DNA of 29,413 nucleotides. It comes from a virus. Below the pieces are notes generated by a model. That model had not been told where the DNA came from. It saw nothing but the letters and a program-made list of their open reading frames with translations, and searched no databases. Positions 7,773 to 14,652 of this stretch are shown piece after piece. The translations under genes and the position numbers were made by a program. Position 1 is the stretch's first letter. Each line of letters begins with the position of its first letter. The stretch lies in the IMG/VR virus record IMGVR_UViG_3300027676_000004, positions 1 through 29,413 of that record; one strand, given 5' to 3'.

Positions 7773-7952
7773 ATGGACTGGACACAAGTTTTAGCTATTT
7801 TAGGATCGAATATTCTCCTTTTTTTATGGGCTCGCACAGAAGCCAATCAAGATCGCAGACAATTTCTTGATCTTCTAAAGGGGATTCAACAAGAAATAAA
7901 AGACTTTCATGGAAGACTGTGTGCTATTGAGGAGAAAAATAGGAATAAATAA
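7773..7952 (+). CDS. MDW-family small membrane/coiled-coil protein (copy 1)
   Basis: 59 residues, below usual gene-calling size. ATG at 7773 with GGAGATAAATT in front. N-terminus MDWTQVLAILGSNILLFLWA is a single hydrophobic segment; the rest (EIKDFHGRLCAIEEKNRNK) is a charged helix. It is clearly related to the next gene: both begin MDW, share a hydrophobic segment of the same length, and share DFHGRLC(A/V)(I/L)EE. Proteins of this layout are common in phages as holin-like or moron products, and I recall similar DFHGRLC proteins in bacterial genomes, but the function is not known to me. The stop overlaps the next start (TAATG). Confidence 0.65.
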   Translation: MDWTQVLAILGSNILLFLWARTEANQDRRQFLDLLKGIQQEIKDFHGRLCAIEEKNRNK

Positions 7953-8143
7953 TGGACTGGTTTCAAGTTTTAACAATCGCGGGTTCAACAATAGGCGCCT
8001 GCTGGGTGATGCACAAAGAAAACATGAAAATGCATCAGGAAAGCGCCAAAGAAATGAAGGATTTCCACGGGAGGCTTTGCGTACTAGAGGAAAGATACCT
8101 TCAAATGATGCAGCGCTTTCTAGAGAAAAAAGAGGGACAATAG
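7952..8143 (+). CDS. MDW-family small membrane/coiled-coil protein (copy 2)
   Basis: 63 residues, beginning MDWFQVLTIAGSTIGACWVM and ending with a charged helix that contains EMKDFHGRLCVLEERYLQMM. It is a tandem paralogue of the preceding gene and is translationally coupled to it by a one-base overlap. A single membrane span at residues about 5-22 and a coiled-coil tail are predicted by eye. Its last codons and TAG stop lie inside the 5' acceptor and D region of the tRNA gene, so the mRNA and tRNA share sequence. Confidence 0.65.
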   Translation: MDWFQVLTIAGSTIGACWVMHKENMKMHQESAKEMKDFHGRLCVLEERYLQMMQRFLEKKEGQ

Positions 8144-8207
8144 CTCAGTTGGTCAGAGCAGCGGACTCATAACCCGTTTGTCGCGGGTTCAACTCCCGCT
8201 TGTCCCA
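8134..8207 (+). tRNA. tRNA with anticodon CAU (Met elongator or Ile2)
   Basis: Full cloverleaf: acceptor GGGACAA (8134-8140) with TTGTCCC (8200-8206), D stem GCTC/GAGC, anticodon loop CTCATAA with CAU at 8168-8170, T stem GCGGG/CCCGC with loop TTCAACT, discriminator A at 8207. The anticodon stem has one A-C mismatch next to the loop. The G1-C72 pair argues against a bacterial initiator tRNA, so it should be elongator Met or, if lysidine-modified, Ile for AUA codons. CCA is not encoded. Confidence 0.93.
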
Positions 8208-8325
8208 TTTAACAATCCTTTTATATAGGCATCATTGGTTATGCAGACAGCCCGTTCAAATCTAAACAACAGGGTCCTTTCCCCATCATTGTTTGATTTT
8301 TTGCGTCTTTTTGACCGTTTTTCTC

Positions 8326-9027
8326 TCAAAGCCTAATTCTCTTCTGCAATTCTTTCATCTTCGCATAAGCATTATTTCCTTCAGCTGGAGAATAGTCTTT
8401 GCCTCCTGAAATCGCCCCATAAGCAGGAGATGCCACGCCCGATGGTTGATAGTAGGGAGACTTCCTGTTTTGATCGATCTTGTCTTGAATAGAAGATTGA
8501 GGCTCTGGCGCCTTATGAAGACCAAGGAGCTTGATATTGCGATAAACCAACTTGTTGCGCTCGAATCCATCGGGCATTTTTGCAATGGTGTCGACAAGCT
8601 CTGGATCTTTTTCATGAAGAGTCTTTGCGTGCTGAATCACATCATAGTAATCCGAGTTCTGCTTCATCCACTCCTCTTGCCTAGCTTGATCTAAACGCGC
8701 CTGAACGATCTTCTCGATCTTGGCTTCCGTATGCTGCTCGTTCTCTTGTTTAAATTTGGTGAATTTCTTATTCAATTTCTTCTTGTCCACGTAAGGATCG
8801 GCATCATCGTCATCATCCTCTTCCACTTGTGGCATCGATTTAAGCGCCTGTTGCGTCAACCTCTCTACCTCTGCAAGCCGCTTCTCCGCTGCTTCGCGTT
8901 TCGTTCTCTCTTCTTCTCTGCCGAGGCGTTCAGCTTCCATCATTTTACGAATTTGGACTAGAGAGTCTTCCTTCGTCGGTTTCGCATTGTCTTGTTGCGA
9001 TGTGTTTTCTTGTGCAGGTATTGCCAT
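8326..9027 (-). CDS. capsid scaffolding-like protein
   Basis: 233 residues, very hydrophilic and rich in Glu, Lys and Gln. Residues about 25-65 form a strong coiled coil (RKMMEAERLGREEERTKREA); then an acidic run DDDDDAD near residue 75; further helices follow (KIEKIVQARLDQARQEEWMK); the tail is Gly/Ser/Pro-rich and ends with a basic helix KMKELQKRIRL. This composition, and the place between portal and major capsid genes, fit an internal scaffolding protein that directs procapsid assembly through its C-terminal helix. No sequence family is recognised, so the call rests on composition and position. Confidence 0.6.
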   Translation of the reverse strand: MAIPAQENTSQQDNAKPTKEDSLVQIRKMMEAERLGREEERTKREAAEKRLAEVERLTQQALKSMPQVEEDDDDDADPYVDKKKLNKKFTKFKQENEQHTEAKIEKIVQARLDQARQEEWMKQNSDYYDVIQHAKTLHEKDPELVDTIAKMPDGFERNKLVYRNIKLLGLHKAPEPQSSIQDKIDQNRKSPYYQPSGVASPAYGAISGGKDYSPAEGNNAYAKMKELQKRIRL

Positions 9028-9042
9028 TTTCTATCCTTTGTG

Positions 9043-9054
9043 TTGACATTGACA
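9043..9054 (+). promoter_or_regulatory. overlapping TTGACA boxes in the divergent gap before 9112
   Basis: TTGACATTGACA gives two consecutive -35 consensus boxes in the 84-bp gap between the leftward scaffold-like gene and the rightward gene at 9112. No good -10 lies at the right distance (ATGAAT or TATTTG are the best), so this is only a possible promoter. Confidence 0.25.
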
Positions 9055-9111
9055 ATTTAAATCTTTATTTGATGAATTAGCACAAAGGCATTTTGGAGGC
9101 AACCCCTACCT

Positions 9112-9687
9112 ATGAAAATCAATAGATTAGAAACCCATGATCGTTTGCTTGAATTTAAGAAACAAGCCGATTACATTTCCCAAGGAGCGCAGGATTGCAT
9201 CAAAAATCGACCAGAGGAATTCGAAAATTACCCGTTTTATATCTTTGCCCATAAACGAGAGATCAATATAGACGAGAGATTCAGCATCGCCGTGGATTGT
9301 CGGATCCCATTGGATCAGGTCCCCACCCATCGGATGATTTGGATACCCAGGCTAAAGAAACCAGAGGCGCAGATCAATTCCATCCTGCTCAAGCACTATC
9401 CCAAAGAAGACGTCATAAACGTGATTTGGATGATTCCGGAGCCTGAGCTGTGGGATGAGTATCTGACGGGTAAGATGTGCGAAAATAAGACCGTTTCTGA
9501 CAGCGTACGCTTGTTTAAGACGGACAAGAAGAAGTTAGAGGCCGACGAACCAGATGATTTGTCGGATGAGAAGGTGAAAGAGATCTATCGAAAAATTGGG
9601 ATAAGACAGAAACCTAAACGACCGATTTGGGAGGCGTCCCAAGCTGCTTCCTCGTCACCGGCCGATAGCCAACAGAATCACTCCTGA
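9112..9687 (+). CDS. hypothetical protein, rightward, in the virion module
   Basis: 191 residues; ATG at 9112 after GGAGGCAACCCCTACCT. Mixed charged protein with no signal peptide or membrane span. Visible segments: ETHDRLLEFKKQADYISQGA, then IFAHKREINIDERFSIAVDC, PTHRMIWIPRLKKPEAQIN, VIWMIPEPELWDEYLTGKM, and a Ser/Ala/Gln-rich tail. I do not recognise the family. It is transcribed against its neighbours, and its last 74 bases overlap the leftward gene at 9614-9811 tail to tail. Confidence 0.65.
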   Translation: MKINRLETHDRLLEFKKQADYISQGAQDCIKNRPEEFENYPFYIFAHKREINIDERFSIAVDCRIPLDQVPTHRMIWIPRLKKPEAQINSILLKHYPKEDVINVIWMIPEPELWDEYLTGKMCENKTVSDSVRLFKTDKKKLEADEPDDLSDEKVKEIYRKIGIRQKPKRPIWEASQAASSSPADSQQNHS

Positions 9688-9811
9688 CCCTACCAATCTT
9701 GGCTTTTAGGCCAGTCCCATAGTAATCGCCCATGCCGAACTTGGTATTTTCGGTATGCGATTCTACAGAGGATTTCTTATCCCCTCTTATCTTCGGACTG
9801 AAAGATTTCAT
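9614..9811 (-). CDS. small conserved-looking phage protein ending TPPKSVV
   Basis: 65 residues. The core GMGDYYGTGLKAKIGRVRSD and the ending RKQLGTPPKSVV resemble short proteins I recall from many phage genomes near the portal, with a glycine-rich basic middle and a TPPKSLA-like end. That likeness is the reason for keeping it despite its 35-base overlap with the upstream start and its 74-base antisense overlap with the rightward gene at 9112-9687. Function unknown; probably a virion-assembly or packaged small protein. Confidence 0.55.
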   Translation of the reverse strand: MKSFSPKIRGDKKSSVESHTENTKFGMGDYYGTGLKAKIGRVRSDSVGYRPVTRKQLGTPPKSVV

Positions 9812-10028
9812 TAGGCGAAAAGCATTTAGATTGTTGAGGGATGGGTCCAGCTTCGTAAGACGAAGCTTTTTCTTTGCCTACAGGGTTTCTATGGCCCACG
9901 CCATAGTCATTGCCAGCAGATAAGAAGCCGGAATGGGCTTGGTCTTTGGTAGGCGCGTTATAACTCCAAGGCCATCTGCCGTTCTTTTTCTGTTTAGGGG
10001 CCGTGGGATCGGCTAGGATTTTCTTCAT
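9777..10028 (-). CDS. small hydrophilic phage protein
   Basis: 83 residues, starting MKKILADPTAPKQKKNGRWP. It is rich in Pro, Lys, Asn and Gly with no hydrophobic core; the middle reads SGFLSAGNDYGVGHRNPVGK. It sits in a leftward run of small proteins (10461, 10028, 9811) between the methyltransferase and scaffold genes, and composition suggests a disordered virion-associated or assembly protein. A cluster of GTATAACC-like repeats lies immediately upstream of its start. No family is known to me. Confidence 0.5.
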   Translation of the reverse strand: MKKILADPTAPKQKKNGRWPWSYNAPTKDQAHSGFLSAGNDYGVGHRNPVGKEKASSYEAGPIPQQSKCFSPNEIFQSEDKRG

Positions 10029-10030
10029 AA

Positions 10031-10086
10031 CTTATACCTACTTATGTACGGTTATACTAGGGTTATACTGCACTTTAGGTATAACC
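10031..10086. repeat. four GTATAAC(C)-type repeats before the gene at 9777-10028
   Basis: Copies at 10031-10038 (CTTATACC), 10050-10057 and 10061-10068 (both GGTTATAC) and, inverted, 10078-10086 (GGTATAACC). The second or third copy can pair with the inverted one to give an eight-base stem. In the rest of 10029-10236 there is only a weak 36-codon leftward frame with a GTG start near 10148 (ends at TAG near 10040) and a GGTGG/CCACC hairpin. I see no convincing gene there. Confidence 0.5.
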
Positions 10087-10236
10087 GCCCGCTTCCAGTT
10101 TATCGGCGGATCTTTAAGGGCTACCGCCTCTAGGTGGTATATTCCCACCTTCTACCATGCAGGTGGCGCCCGTCTTGTTAGGTTCGAGCGCACCTTGATG
10201 CTTTAACGTCCGAAGTCACGACGGAAAAAGGAGAAC

Positions 10237-10461
10237 TTAGTTCCTGTAGCCAGTCTTAATAGCGTGGCTTTTTACCTTCCCGATGCCCATATTCTGATCT
10301 CTATGGATCTGTTCTGTAGTATCAGGATATTCAGAGCCTAAATGCCCTGCCCCTTCAGCCGACATTTCGGCTTTTGTTTTGTGGGGGCCATCCGGAAGAA
10401 CGCTGTTCTTCCCAGGACCACCCATCCACGATTTATGATCATCTATGCGTCTGCCCGACAT
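10237..10461 (-). CDS. small hydrophilic conserved-looking phage protein
   Basis: 74 residues: MSGRRIDDHKSWMGGPGKNS, then LPDGPHKTKAEMSAEGAGHL. Many phages carry a short protein of this kind (DDH-S-WMG, LPDGVH-like) in the virion module; I recall the pattern but not a function. It is Gly/His/Lys-rich and lacks a hydrophobic core. A well-formed sigma70-type promoter lies about 31 bases upstream of its start codon (10492-10519), so it heads a transcription unit with the two small genes and scaffold to its left. Confidence 0.6.
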   Translation of the reverse strand: MSGRRIDDHKSWMGGPGKNSVLPDGPHKTKAEMSAEGAGHLGSEYPDTTEQIHRDQNMGIGKVKSHAIKTGYRN

Positions 10462-10491
10462 ATATACCTCTTAGGGTTCCTTATTCTCTAC

Positions 10492-10519
10492 ATTATAACT
10501 TTAAAAAAATGTTTTGCAA
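10492..10519 (-). promoter_or_regulatory. sigma70-like promoter, leftward
   Basis: -35 TTGCAA, 16-base spacer that is T-rich, -10 TATAAT. It points to the gene at 10237-10461. The same unusual -35 TTGCAA recurs in the leftward promoter at 25573-25601. Confidence 0.7.
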
Positions 10520-10529
10520 ATCCTTTTTA

Positions 10530-10694
10530 CTAATTCGAAAGGCCCCACCTCTGCATGATGCGCCTATCCATTTCGTTAGGAGCAAATCGCATGTTCCTTC
10601 CATAGCCTCGCCGTTTATTTTTAGGAGAGCAATATTGAATGAGAAGGTTTGCTTCTCTTGCGATGTACTCTGCCGTGTATCTTTCGTCGATCAT
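10530..10694 (-). CDS. 54-residue basic phage protein
   Basis: Too short for usual gene lists. ATG at 10694 overlaps the methyltransferase stop (ATGA), so it is translationally coupled; an in-frame ATG two codons earlier is possible. It starts MIDERYTAEYIAREANLLIQ and then becomes Arg-rich (KNKRRGYGRNMRFAPNEMDR). The beginning looks like a short helix-turn-helix or capping helix; the Arg-rich part may bind nucleic acid. I do not know the family. It is followed by the promoter of the next unit. Confidence 0.55.
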   Translation of the reverse strand: MIDERYTAEYIAREANLLIQYCSPKNKRRGYGRNMRFAPNEMDRRIMQRWGLSN

Positions 10695-11836
10695 GAACAT
10701 ACCTCAAATAAATCCATTTGTGGGGAGACTTCTTCTTGATGACTTTGCAGGCGCGCCCTTGCGATCTCGCAATATTCGGGCTGCTTCTCTATGCCAATGG
10801 CGTTGAAGCCGAGATGCTGAGCTGCTAGGATTGTGGTGCCGGAGCCGGCAAAGGGGTCGAGAAGAATACCGTCTTTTGGGGGCATGACGAGTTTGATGAG
10901 GTATTCCATGAGGCGCAGGGGTTTGACGGTTGGATGATAATTTTTACAGATTTTCTTAAAGCGGTCCCTATCATTCCCTTCATCATCAATAGGCATTGCT
11001 CCGCCACACCCCGTTTGACATGCGACATCAGGAAGCCATTCCAACCCCGCATTCCTCTCGCTACTCGAAGCCTTGGCGCAGTAGAAAAAGCGGGAGGCAC
11101 CGCCGGAATCGGTATGGCCTGTTGAACGCATATACTTTCGACTCTTCGCCCAACCGTATAGCTCTCCAGAAACCTTGGTTTCGTGATTTATCGAATCAGC
11201 TGATTTACTTATACCACTCTGCTCATCCAACATCTTTCCCGACTCCTCATCTAGAATGACATTGGCCGGCCAGCGGCCTTTTCCATCATGCGAAGCCTGT
11301 TGCAGCTCGCCTTCCCCATTTAACCCTCCAGCCAGAGTGCCAGCTTTATATTTTCTAGTACCAGCAGCTCTCTTGTCTTCAGGAATTCCAATCCTCACCC
11401 CATCAATATTAATCCCCGCCTGTCCCCATTTCTCTGCGTTTTGCGCGAAGGTGCCGTCGCAGGGTTTCATGGCGAGGATGATGGGCTCGTAGGCGGGCTT
11501 TAGGGCTGTGCCAAATCCTTCGATTCCGAAGCGATTATGCGACTTCGGAAATCCAGATCCATATACCCACATCAAACAATCCCTAACTTCCCATCCCGCA
11601 TCTTCGATAGCACAAGTCAGCCTGTGATATGTCCTAGTTCCCCCAAACGCCAATAAATGAGCGCCTGGCTTGCATATTCTTAACGTTTCTTTCCAGATAT
11701 CATCGTGAGGAAGCCCCGCATCCCAATGCTTTCCCATGAAACCAAGGCCATAAGGGGGATCTGTGACAATTGCGCTGATCGAGTTATCCTCCATTTTGCG
11801 CATCTCCTCCAAACAATCCCCGCAAATGATCGTCAT
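10691..11836 (-). CDS. site-specific DNA methyltransferase, beta-type (DPPY before FxGxG)
   Basis: 381 residues. Catalytic motif DPPYGL at residues 26-31 and, near the C-terminus, the AdoMet-binding motif DPFAGSGTTILAAQ, with NYHPTVKPLRLMEYL just before it: the beta order typical of N6-adenine or N4-cytosine methyltransferases. A long insert between the motifs (about residues 130-290) should hold the target-recognition part. No restriction enzyme gene is near, so it is an orphan phage methylase, likely protecting the genome from host restriction or modifying DNA for packaging or regulation. It overlaps neighbours by ATGA on both sides, tying it to portal expression. Family firm; target base and site unknown. 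Confidence 0.9.
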   Translation of the reverse strand: MTIICGDCLEEMRKMEDNSISAIVTDPPYGLGFMGKHWDAGLPHDDIWKETLRICKPGAHLLAFGGTRTYHRLTCAIEDAGWEVRDCLMWVYGSGFPKSHNRFGIEGFGTALKPAYEPIILAMKPCDGTFAQNAEKWGQAGINIDGVRIGIPEDKRAAGTRKYKAGTLAGGLNGEGELQQASHDGKGRWPANVILDEESGKMLDEQSGISKSADSINHETKVSGELYGWAKSRKYMRSTGHTDSGGASRFFYCAKASSSERNAGLEWLPDVACQTGCGGAMPIDDEGNDRDRFKKICKNYHPTVKPLRLMEYLIKLVMPPKDGILLDPFAGSGTTILAAQHLGFNAIGIEKQPEYCEIARARLQSHQEEVSPQMDLFEVCS

Positions 11837-12012
11837 TTACTATTCTCTTCACTGCATCCATTCATACAAATCCAAGCAAAAGCCTCTCTGCCGATAATTG
11901 GACTTTTATGCGATCCGCATACCTTGCAAATGGGCTCATCCACTACATTGCCTTCTGAATCACACAAGCGCATGTCTGCCCAACATGCGCTTCCGCCATA
12001 CTCCGACTCCAT
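11833..12012 (-). CDS. 59-residue Cys-rich mini-protein between portal and methyltransferase
   Basis: ATG at 12012, one base after the portal stop; TGA overlaps the methyltransferase ATG. Sequence features: C10, C17, then C29-x-x-C32 (PICKVCGSH) and C49-x-x-x-C53 (WICMNGC), consistent with a zinc ribbon. It lies in an exact head-to-tail arrangement with its neighbours, which supports it being real. It could act with the methyltransferase or bind nucleic acid; no family is known to me. Confidence 0.6.
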   Translation of the reverse strand: MESEYGGSACWADMRLCDSEGNVVDEPICKVCGSHKSPIIGREAFAWICMNGCSEENSK

Positions 12013-12013
12013 A

Positions 12014-14134
12014 TTATTGCCCTTGTGCTTGTTGCTGCCCTTGCATCCCTTGTTGCGATTGAGCCAGCAATTGGTTCACAAACTCATTGCTCATCGCAGT
12101 GCGCTTTGCATCCGCTTTTTCTGCATCTTCTTTCCTTTCTTGCTGGTAGTCGAAGCTTTCAAGCTGTCCCATCTTGAGCATAGTCTCGATCTCGCCGTAT
12201 TTGGCAATGACATCAACCATTTTTTCCAGCGCTTCCATTTTGTCCTTCGTGGCGAGGGCTCTATTCCTAGTGATCTCGCTAAGGCGCTCTTCAAAGAGCC
12301 CAATATCAGCCTCAGCCCTACCGTGGCGTTCCCTAGCAGTAGCCAGGTTGGCCATCGCTTTTGACATGAGTTCTTTGAGTTTTGCTTCTTCGAACGCGTG
12401 TTGGATGTTTTGTGCCTCATTTTGCATTGCCTGTGCTTGTTGTTCTTGTTGTTGGAGGAATTGAATCGCCTCTTGCTTACCGGAGATGTTGAGTTTAGGA
12501 ATGATCATCGACGGAGGGAACACCTCCCTGCCGAATCTCTCGTTGATCTCGAACATCTGCTGCGCTTGCGTATTCTGTTGGGTAGGGGTCAGCTCGCCCT
12601 CTTCCACGATCACCTGGAATTTCGAGAACACCTTCGAATAGAAGAAAGGACTAGGTTCCTCGCCGATCATCAATCCAACTTTGGGTGCCTCCCAATTGTT
12701 CAGGACGATCTTCAATAACCGATCACCCAACAGTTTTAGGGATAAATCCCACTGATCGAAGTATTTTTGCAGGACCATCAGATTGGCAGCCTGCTTAATC
12801 ATCGTTGTAAGGGTCGAGGCTTGCTTATCGTTCTGAGCCGACCAATTCTCCAGGTCAACGCCCGATGTCGCAAAAATGAGGCTGCGCATTTGATCTGCAA
12901 GGGCCATATCGGATTCGGGGACACCAGACGGCATGATCTTTTCGCAGTCCGTCATCTCATAGCCTTCATTGATGATAATATCCCAGCCTTGGCCCGCCTT
13001 CTTGAGATTGTCTTCATTGGCAACGGCGCTTACTTTGCGCTTCCATCCTGCATTGATCGTCGCCTCGGAAATGTCATGATTCAAAATAATTCTACGATTC
13101 ATCAACCAGTTAGCATCGCGCATAGTGCGGACCAGCCCGCGCACGCGAAGATCGTAATAGTTGTTATGTGGTTCGTAGTTCCAAAAGACGGGGATAAATG
13201 GACAATCGTCGAAGCCTAGGGGATTGTCGCCCTGATACATCAGTTGATCGTTCAGGACAACGGCGAGCTTCCAGCAGGGAACCTCGACCGTTACAGGCTC
13301 CATGTCGGGGATATTGTAAAGGATCTGCTCAAGCTGCCCATCGCCTCCCGCATAATCGAAGAACTGGTTGCGTTGGCGCGAATAGAGCCTTTTCTTTTTC
13401 TTCTTCCATTTATACCAGACATAGGAGAGAACCATCAGGTCGTTGCGACTCATATTATAATTCTCCGGAAGAAAATAAAACGACCCAAAGCGCTGCGGCG
13501 TGCCAGCCATCGGTGCAATGTTTTGCAGCTTATCGGGGAATCTGTCTTCGGCCTCTTTTTTGGATATGTACTCTTGGCACCAGACAAATTGCGCATCGCT
13601 CATGTCATAGTTTCGGAAATAGGGATCGACGAGGAAACTGTTGTATTCCCAGAGTTTTACTTTCAGCTGACCTTGCGCTTGGTCCTCCCCGCTATAGTCC
13701 AAGTAAGGCTGCAACAAAACCAGGCCGGTGATTGCTGCCTGTTCACATGCTCTAGAAAACTGTTCGTGAATTCCTTCGGCATTGCAAACATGTGTTATCA
13801 ACTTGTTGTATTGGTCCGTCGTCTGAGAATCTGCGCCTTCACAGGGGATATAGTTCATTTGTTTACGATGCTGTCTCTGATAGCCCGTAATCATGTTTAT
13901 GGGCTGCTGTAGTATGTTGAAATAGAAGTTCTGGTAAGAGAAAGAGGGGGTGAAATTGAAGTAGCGATTTATGAAGGTTTGCGAACCTGCATAAAATAAA
14001 GTGTCAATGTTTGACTGGTTCCACCTCGCTTGCTCTATGGGCTGGAATTTACTGTAGAGATTATCCAACCACTGGCGCACATTTCCTTGATTCGGTTCAA
14101 GTGCATTGTTCCAAGGGGGATAGTAGAAGGACAT
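12014..14134 (-). CDS. portal protein, P22-like
   Basis: 706 residues, close to the 725 of P22 gp1. It begins MSFYYPPWNNALEPNQGNVR, and the segment with INMITGYQRQHRKQMNYIPC is the typical early motif of P22-like portals. The wing and stem parts follow (NWLMNRRIILNHDISEATIN; ATSGVDLENW). The C-terminus is a long Gln/Ala/Glu-rich helix ending in QQGMQGQQQAQGQ, matching the barrel helix of such portals. The dodecamer forms the DNA entry vertex and binds terminase. The start has TGGAG four bases upstream. Strong call. Confidence 0.88.
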   Translation of the reverse strand: MSFYYPPWNNALEPNQGNVRQWLDNLYSKFQPIEQARWNQSNIDTLFYAGSQTFINRYFNFTPSFSYQNFYFNILQQPINMITGYQRQHRKQMNYIPCEGADSQTTDQYNKLITHVCNAEGIHEQFSRACEQAAITGLVLLQPYLDYSGEDQAQGQLKVKLWEYNSFLVDPYFRNYDMSDAQFVWCQEYISKKEAEDRFPDKLQNIAPMAGTPQRFGSFYFLPENYNMSRNDLMVLSYVWYKWKKKKKRLYSRQRNQFFDYAGGDGQLEQILYNIPDMEPVTVEVPCWKLAVVLNDQLMYQGDNPLGFDDCPFIPVFWNYEPHNNYYDLRVRGLVRTMRDANWLMNRRIILNHDISEATINAGWKRKVSAVANEDNLKKAGQGWDIIINEGYEMTDCEKIMPSGVPESDMALADQMRSLIFATSGVDLENWSAQNDKQASTLTTMIKQAANLMVLQKYFDQWDLSLKLLGDRLLKIVLNNWEAPKVGLMIGEEPSPFFYSKVFSKFQVIVEEGELTPTQQNTQAQQMFEINERFGREVFPPSMIIPKLNISGKQEAIQFLQQQEQQAQAMQNEAQNIQHAFEEAKLKELMSKAMANLATARERHGRAEADIGLFEERLSEITRNRALATKDKMEALEKMVDVIAKYGEIETMLKMGQLESFDYQQERKEDAEKADAKRTAMSNEFVNQLLAQSQQGMQGQQQAQGQ

Positions 14135-14178
14135 AGTACTCCAGGTATGCTAACCTCGAGTAATATATTAAATATTTT

Positions 14179-14187
14179 ATTATATCA
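14179..14187 (-). promoter_or_regulatory. extended -10 promoter for the portal operon
   Basis: Read leftward: TGATATAAT, a perfect extended -10 (TG-N-TATAAT) 45 bases before the portal ATG, in a very AT-rich stretch. No clear -35. It is back to back with the rightward promoter at 14221. Confidence 0.55.
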
Positions 14188-14220
14188 ACTAAAGATCCTA
14201 TAGAGAGGAATAGAGGGAAA

Positions 14221-14229
14221 TGGTAGAAT
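14221..14229 (+). promoter_or_regulatory. extended -10 promoter for the 14251-16005 cassette
   Basis: TGGTAGAAT, 22 bases before the ATG at 14251, nearly identical in sequence and spacing to TGGTATAGT before the MDW gene at 7773. A ribosome binding site (TTGGAGGGTTT) follows. Confidence 0.45.
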
Positions 14230-14250
14230 AGATGAGAAATTGGAGGGTTT

Positions 14251-14433
14251 ATGGATTGGACACAAACGATATCAATACTTAGCGCATTTGCCGCTGGCTT
14301 TTTATATCTTGCAAATCGAATAGCAAAAGTTGATGAAAAAATCAGCAGCGTTGATCAAAGGCTGTCTAGGTTAGAAGGCGCTTTCGATGAAAGAGGCAAA
14401 TGGGAAAGTCGAAAAATCGCGGGAGATAAATAG
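14251..14433 (+). CDS. MDW-family small membrane/coiled-coil protein (copy 3)
   Basis: 60 residues: MDWTQTISILSAFAAGFLYL is one hydrophobic span, then a coiled coil with heptads (VDEKISSVDQRLSRLEGAFD) and a basic end. The MDWTQ start and overall layout match the proteins at 7773 and 7952, but the DFHGRLC block is missing and replaced by a plain coiled coil. It leads a rightward cassette placed between portal and the methylphosphoesterase-side genes. It may be a holin, a regulator of lysis, or a membrane moron; the sequence alone does not decide. Confidence 0.6.
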   Translation: MDWTQTISILSAFAAGFLYLANRIAKVDEKISSVDQRLSRLEGAFDERGKWESRKIAGDK

Positions 14434-14436
14434 TCA

Positions 14437-14652
14437 ATGAGCCTATCCCTCTTCCTCATCATTTTTACAAATTTTCTCATTTCCTTTTGGAGTCTATTTG
14501 CCATTACAGCCTGGATGAGGAAAGAACTGCATTTTTTGCGTGCGTCTTTGAAAAACGACCAAAGAGAACTGCTTTCCCAAATAGACTCCGTTAACGACAA
14601 GCTAAGGGAAATGAACAGTCGCCTATTGGAAATAGAAAGGAATAGGAAATGA
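14437..14652 (+). CDS. small membrane protein with coiled-coil tail
   Basis: 71 residues. MSLSLFLIIFTNFLISFWSL and onward to about residue 28 is a single strongly hydrophobic segment, followed by a charged helix (QIDSVNDKLREMNSRLLEIE). It is four bases downstream of the stop of the MDW-family gene and has the same architecture, though it lacks the MDW start. The pair could act together in the membrane, as holin/antiholin pairs do, but no lysin lies in the window. Its stop overlaps the start of the HTH gene. Confidence 0.6.
   Translation: MSLSLFLIIFTNFLISFWSLFAITAWMRKELHFLRASLKNDQRELLSQIDSVNDKLREMNSRLLEIERNRK

Noticed and set aside
7604-7870. 88-residue rightward frame before the MDW genes
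   Set aside because: It covers the promoter and ribosome binding site of the MDW gene and overlaps it out of frame; composition is unlike a protein.
7909-8172. Rightward 87-residue frame ending GTIAQLVRAADS
   Set aside because: The end is the well-known chance translation of a tRNA 5' half, and the rest is out of frame with the MDW-family gene.
10003-10206. Rightward 67-residue frame between small leftward genes
   Set aside because: Starts inside a real leftward gene and runs over the GTATAACC repeats; no support.
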